Shown here one piece after another: positions 58,585 to 64,000 of a stretch of DNA of 64,000 nt. The DNA is taken from assembly GCF_002532045.1 (NCBI RefSeq), contig NZ_NWTG01000001.1, positions 310,001 to 374,000 on the forward strand, in the 5' to 3' direction. The notes under the pieces were generated by a model, which was not told the DNA's origin, did no database searches, and worked only from the letters and a program-made list of their open reading frames with translations. Within the stretch, counting starts at the first letter, position 1. Each line of letters starts with the position of its first letter. The translations under genes and the position numbers were made by a program. The DNA is from Bradyrhizobium sp. C9 (GTDB lineage Bacteria > Pseudomonadota > Alphaproteobacteria > Rhizobiales > Xanthobacteraceae).

Positions 58585-59319
58585 CTAGTTGAACGCCATG
58601 CCGCCGCTCATCGCGATGGTCTGGCCGGTCATGTAGGGATTGTTGACCAGCAGCATCACGGCCTGCGCGACTTCCTCGGCGGTGCCGAAGCGGCCGATCG
58701 GGATCCGGCTGACGAGGCCGCTCTGTCCCTTCATCATGTCGGTCTCGATCAGCGACGGCGCGACGGCGTTGACGGTGATGCCTTCCTTGACGAGGCGCGC
58801 GGCATAGCCGCGGGTCAGGCCCTCCATTGCGGCCTTGGACGCGTTGTAGTGCGGCCCGATCGCACCGGCGCCGCGTGCCGCGCCGGAGGAGATGTTGACG
58901 ATGCGGCCCCATTTCCGGGTGCGCATCATCGGCAGCACGGCTTGCGTGCAGAGAAACGCCGATTTGAGGTTGACCGCGATGGTGCGGTCGAAATCCTGTT
59001 CGGTGAGGTCGTCGACACCCCTGACGATCGCGATCCCCGCATTGTTGACGAGGATGTCGACCGGGCCGAGCTCGGATTTGGCGCGCTCGACAAGGCCGGC
59101 GACGGCGGCACCTTCCGAGACGTCGGCGCCGAGGGCGACGGCCCGGCCGCCGGCAGCGATGATGCTCTTTGCCAGCGCTTCCGCTTCAGCCGACCGTTCG
59201 CGATAATTGATCGCGACGGCAGCGCCGGCGTCCGCCAGCATCTTGACGATGGCAGCACCAATGCCGCGTGAGCCGCCGGTCACCAGCGCCACGTGTCCAT
59301 GCAGACTGTTTGTGGTCAT
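58585..59319 (-). CDS. SDR-family oxidoreductase (FabG-like)
   Basis: A 244-residue short-chain dehydrogenase. ATG 59319 has a strong AGGAGG upstream. Cofactor motif VALVTGGSRGIGAAIVKML, then NNAGIAIVRG, Ser in IVNISSGAARGAGAIGPHYNASKAAMEGLTRGYA with the classical Tyr-x3-Lys, and the C-terminal SGGMAFN. NADP preference is suggested by INYRER after beta-2. Substrate unknown, probably a 3-oxoacyl or similar ketone. Its stop is 46 bases before the trpS leader peptide start. Confidence 0.9.
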   Translation of the reverse strand: MTTNSLHGHVALVTGGSRGIGAAIVKMLADAGAAVAINYRERSAEAEALAKSIIAAGGRAVALGADVSEGAAVAGLVERAKSELGPVDILVNNAGIAIVRGVDDLTEQDFDRTIAVNLKSAFLCTQAVLPMMRTRKWGRIVNISSGAARGAGAIGPHYNASKAAMEGLTRGYAARLVKEGITVNAVAPSLIETDMMKGQSGLVSRIPIGRFGTAEEVAQAVMLLVNNPYMTGQTIAMSGGMAFN

Positions 59320-59517
59320 CGGCCGTCCTCCTTTGCGCGTGCGGAGAGGTTCGCAAAGCCGGAGCCGGGGTGCAATGCAACCCTGGTCAAACCTGCGTTG
59401 CGGTGGAGGCCGTTGCGGCAAAAAACCGGCTTCCGCGGCCGGAATCGGCCTTGCGTCCGGCGTGGGCCGGCGTCAAAGCTTGGGGTATCACTTCTTCCAG
59501 CTACCCACGAGAGTCCG

Positions 59518-59931
59518 ATGAGCAAACTGATTGTCCGCGCCGGCGATTTCACCTTTGACGCCCGTTTCGAGGAGCAGCTCGCGCCGAAGACGGTCGCCGC
59601 GTTCCGCAAGGCGATGCCGTTCGAGAGCCAGGCGATCCACGTGCGCTGGAGCGGCGAGGGCGTCTGGATGCCGCTCGGCGATCTCGATTTCGGCGTCTCC
59701 TACGAGAACCACACCAGCTATCCGGCGCCGGGCCAGATCATCCTCTATCCCGGTGGCATCAGCGAGACCGAGATCCTGCTCGCCTATGGCGGCGTGCATT
59801 TTGCCAGCAAGATGGGCCAGCTCGCCGGCAATCATTTCATCACCCTGACCTCGGGGCTCGAGAATCTCACCGCCTTCGGCAAGACGGTGTTGTGGAAGGG
59901 CGCGCAGAACATCCGCTTCGAGGAAATTTGA
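59518..59931 (+). CDS. DUF3830 cyclophilin-like protein
   Basis: A 137-residue protein, MSKLIVRAGDFTFDARFEEQLAPKTVAAFRKAMPFESQAIHVRWSGEGVWMPLGDLDFGVSYENHTSYPAPGQIILYPGGISETEILLAYGGVHFASKMGQLAGNHF, matching DUF3830, a beta-barrel family related to cyclophilins. These genes are often next to purine or hydantoin degradation genes, as here. The exact role is unknown. The stop codon is one base before the puuE start codon, so the two are coupled. Confidence 0.85.
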   Translation: MSKLIVRAGDFTFDARFEEQLAPKTVAAFRKAMPFESQAIHVRWSGEGVWMPLGDLDFGVSYENHTSYPAPGQIILYPGGISETEILLAYGGVHFASKMGQLAGNHFITLTSGLENLTAFGKTVLWKGAQNIRFEEI

Positions 59932-59932
59932 T

Positions 59933-60871
59933 GTGACCGAGGCCCGCTATCCGCGCGATCTCCGCGGCTACGGCCGCAATCCGCCGGATCCGAAATGGCC
60001 CGACGCGGCGCGCGTTGCCGTGCAGTTCGTGGTCAATTTCGAGGAGGGCGGCGAGAACAACATCCTGCACGGCGATCGGGCCTCGGAGGCGTTCCTGTCC
60101 GACGTGCTGGGCGCGCAGCCCTGGGTCGGAAAACGTCACGCCAATATAGAAACCATGTTCGAATACGGCTCGCGCGCCGGCTTCTGGCGGCTGTGGCGGA
60201 TGTTCTCCGAGCGCAAGCTGCCGGCCACCGTGTTCGGCGTCGCGATGGCGCTGAAGCGCAATCCGGATGTGGTCGCGGCGATGCAGGAAGCGGGCTGGGA
60301 TATCGCGAGCCACAGCCTGCGCTGGGTCGAGCACAAGGACATGTCGGAGGACGAGGAGCGCGCGGAGATCGCGCGCGCCATCGCCGTGCATACCGAGGCG
60401 ACCGGCGCGCGGCCGCTCGGCTGGTACACCGGCCGCTCCTCGATCAACACGCTGCGGCTTCTGATGGAGGCGGGCGGCCTGCGCTATCTCTGCGATTCCT
60501 ATGCCGACGATCTGCCGTACTGGATCAAGGCAGCCGGCACCGCGCCGCATCTCGTGATCCCCTATACGCTCGATGCCAACGACATGCGCTTCATCAACGC
60601 GCAGGGCTTTGGCGGCGGCGACGAGTTCTACACCTATCTGAAGGACAGCTTCGACGTGCTCTACGCCGAGGGCGCGACATCACCCAAGATGATGTCGGTC
60701 GGCCTGCATTGCCGCGTCGTCGGCCGTCCCGGCCGCGCCGCCGCGCTGATGCGCTTCCTCGACTACATCCAGAAGCACGAACACGTCTGGGTGCCGACCC
60801 GGCTCGCGATCGCCGAGCATTGGCACGCCAATCTGAAGCATCTCGCCGCGGACGCATTCGAGATCGGCTAA
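59933..60871 (+). CDS. puuE: PuuE-type allantoinase
   Basis: A 312-residue polysaccharide-deacetylase-fold enzyme, the cofactor-free allantoinase that opens allantoin to allantoate. Typical PuuE opening: YPRDLRGYGRNPPDPKWPDAARVAVQFVVNFEEGGENNILHGDRASEAFLSDVLG, then YGSRAGFWRLWRMFSERKLPATVFGVAMAL, HSLRWVEH, GWYTGRSSINTLRLLMEAGG, and the C-terminal VGLHCRVVGRPGRAAALMRFLDYIQKHEHVWVPTRLAIAEHW. The start is GTG 59933. It probably supplies ureide nitrogen, a relevant nutrient for nodule-associated bacteria. Together with the leftward amidohydrolase and importer it forms a nitrogen-scavenging group. Confidence 0.87.
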   Translation: MTEARYPRDLRGYGRNPPDPKWPDAARVAVQFVVNFEEGGENNILHGDRASEAFLSDVLGAQPWVGKRHANIETMFEYGSRAGFWRLWRMFSERKLPATVFGVAMALKRNPDVVAAMQEAGWDIASHSLRWVEHKDMSEDEERAEIARAIAVHTEATGARPLGWYTGRSSINTLRLLMEAGGLRYLCDSYADDLPYWIKAAGTAPHLVIPYTLDANDMRFINAQGFGGGDEFYTYLKDSFDVLYAEGATSPKMMSVGLHCRVVGRPGRAAALMRFLDYIQKHEHVWVPTRLAIAEHWHANLKHLAADAFEIG

Positions 60872-60891
60872 GGTCGGGTCCGAGTGTGGAG

Positions 60892-61050
60892 CTCTTCTTA
60901 CCTCGCCCCGCGTGCGGGGAGAGGTCGGATCGCATGAAATGCGATCCGGGTGAGGGGGAGTCTCCGCGAGCTCAGCTATCACCGTCTGCGCTGAGGCAGC
61001 CCCTCACCCCAACCCTCTCCCCGTAAGAACGGGGCGAGGGAGCGCGGTCC
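60892..61050. repeat. Structured intergenic repeat between convergent genes
   Basis: The gap between puuE and the ABC ATPase gene is almost wholly repeat. GGATCGCAT (60927-60935) and ATGCGATCC (60939-60947) form a 9-bp stem with a 3-base loop. CTCGCCCCGC (60902-60911) has GAGAGG-type partners, and the GGTGAGGGG near 60949 faces CCCCTCACC near 61000. The ends (CTCGCCCC ... GGGGCGAG) are inverted relatives. It belongs to a family of ~150-bp Bradyrhizobium intergenic repeats and likely ends both transcripts. Confidence 0.8.
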
Positions 61051-61087
61051 CGTTGTGGTTGCTGCTGAAACTTGTTCTCTTGGAATG

Positions 61088-62620
61088 TCAGTGGCCGGCC
61101 ATGTGCCGGCCGATCTCCGTGAGGTCGGCTTCGCTGGCACGGGCCTCATGGACAAATGCGCCGTGGAACATCACGACCAGCCGGTCCGACAATTCCAGCA
61201 GCTCGTCGAGGTCTTCGCTGACCAGCAACACCGCGGCGCCGCGGTTGCGGGCCGCCATGATCTCGGCGTGGATCTGCGCCACCGCGGCGAAGTCCAGCCC
61301 GAAGCAGGGATTGGCGGCGATCAGCACCTCGACGTCGCCCCAGAGCTCGCGCGCCAGCACCGCGCGCTGCACATTGCCGCCTGATAGCGCCGCGATCGGC
61401 GTCTCCGGCGTGCGGGTCTTGATCTTGTAGCGGTTGATCTTGCGCTCGGCGTCCTCGCGGAACGCCGACCGATTCAGCCACCAGCCGCCGCGCGCGAACG
61501 GGGTGCGGTCGAACTCGCGGAACGCGATGTTGTCGGCAACGCTCATGCCGCCGACGCAGGCGTTCTTCAGCGGCTCTTCCGGCAACAGCGACATCTTGTG
61601 CCGGCGCATCTCCTCGCGGCTTGCCGCATAGGTCTCGCCCTGGACGCGGATGACGCCGCCCTCGGCGTCGCGCTGGCCGGCCAGCACTTCTACGAGCTGA
61701 CGCTGGCCGTTGCCGGAGACGCCGGCGATACCGACGATCTCGCCACTCTTCACCGTCAGCGACACGCCGTGCACGGCAATCGCGCCAGCATCGTCCAGCG
61801 CGGTGAGCTTGTCGAGCTCGAGCCGTGGCGTGCCGGTCTCGCCGGTGCGCGGCGGTTGCACGGTCAGCTGCTCGGCGCCGATCATGGTGCGGGCCATCTC
61901 GTCCGGGGTGAGGTCGGCGACCCGGCCGGTACCGGCGAGCTTGCCGCGGCGCAGGATCGTCACGTCATCGGCAAACGCCATCACCTCGCGGAACTTGTGT
62001 GTGATCATCAGGATGGTGAGTTCGCCCGCGACCACCATCGCGCGCAGCATGCCGAGCACCTCGTCGGCCTCGCCCGGCGTCAGCACCGAGGTCGGCTCGT
62101 CCAGGATCAGGAAGCGGCGCTTCAGATAGAGCTGCTTGAGGATCTCGCATTTCTGCCGTTCACCGGCGGAGATATCGGAGACTTTTGCATCGAGCGGCAC
62201 CTTGAACGGCATCCGCGCCAGGAAGGCCTCGAGTTCCTTCTTCTCCTTGCGCCAGTCGACCACGGCCGGCACGTCGTCGCGCGCCAGCACCAAATTCTCG
62301 GCGACCGTCATCGCCGGCACCAGCGTAAAATGCTGGTAGACCATGCCGAGCCCGAGCGCGTGGGCGTCCTTGGGATTGGCGATGGCCTGCTGGCGATCGC
62401 CGACGATGATCTCGCCTTCGGTGGCGTGGTAATAGCCCATGATGCATTTCACGAGCGTGCTCTTGCCCGCGCCGTTCTCACCGAGCAAAGCGTGGAACGA
62501 GCCCGGACGCACCTTGAGCTCGACATTGTCGAGCGCCAGGAAGTCGCCGAACCGCATCGTCATGGCGATGGCGTCGACGCCGAACGCGCCTGTGGGGGCG
62601 GGCGGTTCGCCGATGATCAC
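61088..62620 (-). CDS. ABC importer ATPase, two NBDs (nucleoside/BmpA-type)
   Basis: A 510-residue tandem ATPase of the ribose/nucleoside importer type. GTG 62620 overlaps the upstream amidohydrolase stop by 4 bases (GTGA). NBD1: Walker [15 protein letters not shown], signature [12 protein letters not shown], Walker [17 protein letters not shown]2: [14 protein letters not shown] in place of a canonical Walker [18 protein letters not shown] and [15 protein letters not shown], the usual degenerate second site. It should energise the permease encoded upstream (63316 onwards) together with a second permease and a BMP-type binding protein outside the window. Confidence 0.92.
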   Translation of the reverse strand: MIIGEPPAPTGAFGVDAIAMTMRFGDFLALDNVELKVRPGSFHALLGENGAGKSTLVKCIMGYYHATEGEIIVGDRQQAIANPKDAHALGLGMVYQHFTLVPAMTVAENLVLARDDVPAVVDWRKEKKELEAFLARMPFKVPLDAKVSDISAGERQKCEILKQLYLKRRFLILDEPTSVLTPGEADEVLGMLRAMVVAGELTILMITHKFREVMAFADDVTILRRGKLAGTGRVADLTPDEMARTMIGAEQLTVQPPRTGETGTPRLELDKLTALDDAGAIAVHGVSLTVKSGEIVGIAGVSGNGQRQLVEVLAGQRDAEGGVIRVQGETYAASREEMRRHKMSLLPEEPLKNACVGGMSVADNIAFREFDRTPFARGGWWLNRSAFREDAERKINRYKIKTRTPETPIAALSGGNVQRAVLARELWGDVEVLIAANPCFGLDFAAVAQIHAEIMAARNRGAAVLLVSEDLDELLELSDRLVVMFHGAFVHEARASEADLTEIGRHMAGH

Positions 62621-63300
62621 GACAGCGCCCCGATCAGGTCGGTGGATTTCGTCACCGCGCCGAACACGCCGCCCTGCATCTTGATCATCTTCAGCGCATG
62701 GTCGTGATTGCTTTTGTCGGTCGCGCCGCAGCAATCCTCGACCAGCACGCATTCGAAGCCGCGGTCGTTGGCCTCGCGCATCGTGGTATGCACGCAGACG
62801 TCGGTGGTGATGCCGGTCAGCACGATGTTCTCGATGCCGCGCAGCCGCAGCATCAGCTCGAGGTCGGTGGCGCAGAACGAGCCTTTTCCCGGCTTGTCGA
62901 TGATGGGCTCGCCCGGCAACGGCGCGAGATCGGGGATGATCTCCCAGCCCGGTTCGCCGCGCACCAGGATGCGGCCGCAGGGGCCGGGATCGCCGATGCC
63001 GGCGCCGATCTGGCGCGAGCGCCAGCGCTTGTTGGCGGGCAGGTCGGCCAGATCAGGGCGGTGGCCTTCGCGGGTATGGATGATGTGAAAGCCCTGCGCG
63101 CGCATCACCGCGAGCAGCTTCCTGATCGGCTCGATCGGCGCCCGCGTCAGCGAGAGGTCGTAGCCCATCTTGTCGACATAGCCGCCGACGCCGCAGAAGT
63201 CGGTCTGCATGTCGATGATGATGAGCGCGGTGTTCTCTGGCCGCAAATCGCCATTGTAGGGCCAGGCGTAGGGCTCGGACTTGATGAAGCGCTCGGGCAT
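62617..63300 (-). CDS. Isochorismatase-family amidohydrolase, BiuH-like
   Basis: A 227-residue cysteine hydrolase, [59 protein letters not shown]. Triad: Asp30 in IIDMQTDF, Lys in [10 protein letters not shown], Cys in [35 protein letters not shown]. The wording of several blocks ([34 protein letters not shown]) matches my memory of rhizobial biuret amidohydrolase, so biuret or a related ureide is the likely substrate; ureidoacrylate-type hydrolases are less similar. It overlaps the ATPase gene by 4 bases. Confidence 0.8.
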   Translation of the reverse strand: MPERFIKSEPYAWPYNGDLRPENTALIIIDMQTDFCGVGGYVDKMGYDLSLTRAPIEPIRKLLAVMRAQGFHIIHTREGHRPDLADLPANKRWRSRQIGAGIGDPGPCGRILVRGEPGWEIIPDLAPLPGEPIIDKPGKGSFCATDLELMLRLRGIENIVLTGITTDVCVHTTMREANDRGFECVLVEDCCGATDKSNHDHALKMIKMQGGVFGAVTKSTDLIGALS

Positions 63301-63315
63301 GAATGATCTCGCGGT

Positions 63316-64000
63316 CTATCGGGTGATGGACAATTCGGCGGGCGCGCCGGTCAGCGTGCGCTTCGGCGAGCAGGTGATGATCATGATCGCAAGCGTCAGG
63401 ATGTAGGGCGCGGCGTTGAACAGATGATAGCCGGAGGTGACGCCGACCGATTGCAGCGCGGGCCCGAGCGCGGCGGCGCCGCCGAACGCGAGCGAGGCCC
63501 ACAGGCACAGCATCGGATCCCAGCGCGCGAAGATCACCAGCGCCACTGCGGTGATACCCTGTCCCGAGGAGAGCCCTTCGTTCCAGCTGCCCGGATAGAA
63601 CAGCGACAGGAACGAGCCGCCGATGCCGGCGAGGAAGCCGCCGACCATGGTGGCGCGCAGCCGGATCAGCAGCACGGAATGGCCCATCGCGCGCGCTGCG
63701 TCCGCGCTCTCGCCGGCGGTGCGGATCAACAGGCCCCAGCGCGTGGTCCTGAACGCCCAATAGAGCAGCGGCGCGATCGCGACGCCGATCAGGAACAGCA
63801 CGTTGATGCGCAGCGCCGCGCGCACTTGCGGGATGTCGCTCCACCAGCCGAAATCGATCGCCGGCAGCCTTGCCGCGGTCGGCTCGATCAGCGGCTTGCC
63901 GAGGAAGAAGGCCAAACCGGTGCCGAGCAGCATCAGCGCGATGCCGACGGCGATATCGTTGACCCGCGGCAGCGAGCAGATGCCGGCATGCAGCGCGCCG
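63316..64000 (-). CDS. ABC importer permease, 5' end outside window
   Basis: The 228 C-terminal residues of a BPD_transp_2-type permease, running out of the right edge. The open frame continues through 63934-63999 beyond the ATG at 63933, so that codon is internal. Seen: FLIGVAIAPLLYWAFRTTRWGLLIRTAGESADAARAMGHSVLLIRLRATMVGGFLAGIGGSFLSLFYPGSWNEGLSSGQGITAVALVIFARWDPMLCLWASLAFGGAAALGPALQS, typical of the second permease of nucleoside/BMP importers. It is 15 bases upstream of the amidohydrolase gene in the same operon. Confidence 0.87.
   Translation of the reverse strand, partial: GALHAGICSLPRVNDIAVGIALMLLGTGLAFFLGKPLIEPTAARLPAIDFGWWSDIPQVRAALRINVLFLIGVAIAPLLYWAFRTTRWGLLIRTAGESADAARAMGHSVLLIRLRATMVGGFLAGIGGSFLSLFYPGSWNEGLSSGQGITAVALVIFARWDPMLCLWASLAFGGAAALGPALQSVGVTSGYHLFNAAPYILTLAIMIITCSPKRTLTGAPAELSITR

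Noticed and set aside
1..64000. CRISPR arrays, rRNA operons, intact IS elements
   Set aside because: I looked for regularly spaced direct repeats, conserved rRNA blocks and transposase motifs (DDE, RAYT, Tn3) and saw none. The repeats present are inverted, structured intergenic elements.

Overview
The window reads as chromosomal DNA of a high-GC alphaproteobacterium, most likely Bradyrhizobium or a close relative in the Nitrobacteraceae. The evidence is the Porin_2 major porin with its leader and terminator, the NdtR/TlyA/RNA-methyltransferase/dxs/xseB order, a MipZ-type division ATPase preceded by GANTC sites, and several families of structured intergenic repeats. Gene density is high and most genes are ordinary. 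Both ends are cut: a chorismate synthase gene runs in from the left and an ABC permease gene runs out to the right.

Layout. 1-5.4 kb: aroC (partial), an adenylate cyclase, a DMT exporter, clpS, a secreted vWA protein and a nucleotidyltransferase. 5.4-11 kb: a leftward block of overlapping genes (nucleoside deoxyribosyltransferase, tlyA, an Fe-S RNA m5U methyltransferase) behind dxs and xseB. 11-16.2 kb: deacetylase, 5'-nucleotidase, enoyl-CoA hydratase, alpha/beta hydrolase and DinB genes. 16.2-21.1 kb: a LysR regulator divergent from secreted and small-molecule-fold proteins, a lytic transglycosylase and a bS21 gene with a TTG start. 21.6-24 kb: two foldback repeats, a large acyl-CoA dehydrogenase and tRNA-Gln(TTG). 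24-26 kb: a degraded strip holding three broken gene fragments. 26-29.2 kb: a divergent second Mfd-type helicase. 30-34.5 kb: an intact porin and, 2.4 kb downstream, the wreck of a second porin, with a winged-helix-like protein, an unknown protein and a TPR protein between them.

34.5-46 kb holds flavin oxidoreductase, GST-fusion, SDR and TetR genes facing an enoyl-CoA hydratase across a clean operator, then mipZ. It ends with a four-gene leftward operon (PhyH dioxygenase, MHS transporter, TIM-barrel isomerase, GH79 glycosidase) divergent from a LacI regulator, with two 16-bp palindromes between them. 46-53.5 kb is a tightly overlapping seven-gene operon: an XRE regulator followed by HyfB, C, E, F, G and I-like subunits. 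Its large subunit has lost the NiFe-ligand cysteines, so it belongs with the energy-converting-hydrogenase-related (Ehr) complexes rather than hydrogenases.

53.6-59.3 kb: a CHAD protein, a MarR gene with two near-identical palindromic operators, an enoyl-CoA hydratase, an aldose epimerase and a trpS gene. A transcription attenuator precedes trpS, with a 15-codon leader peptide carrying tandem Trp codons. 59.5-64 kb is a nitrogen-scavenging group: DUF3830, PuuE-type allantoinase, a BiuH-like amidohydrolase and a BmpA/nucleoside-type ABC importer.

The best candidates for a second look are the Ehr-type operon, the LacI/PhyH/GH79 operon, the trpS attenuator, the GANTC cluster before mipZ and the Mfd paralogue. 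I see no CRISPR array, no intact insertion sequence and no rRNA.
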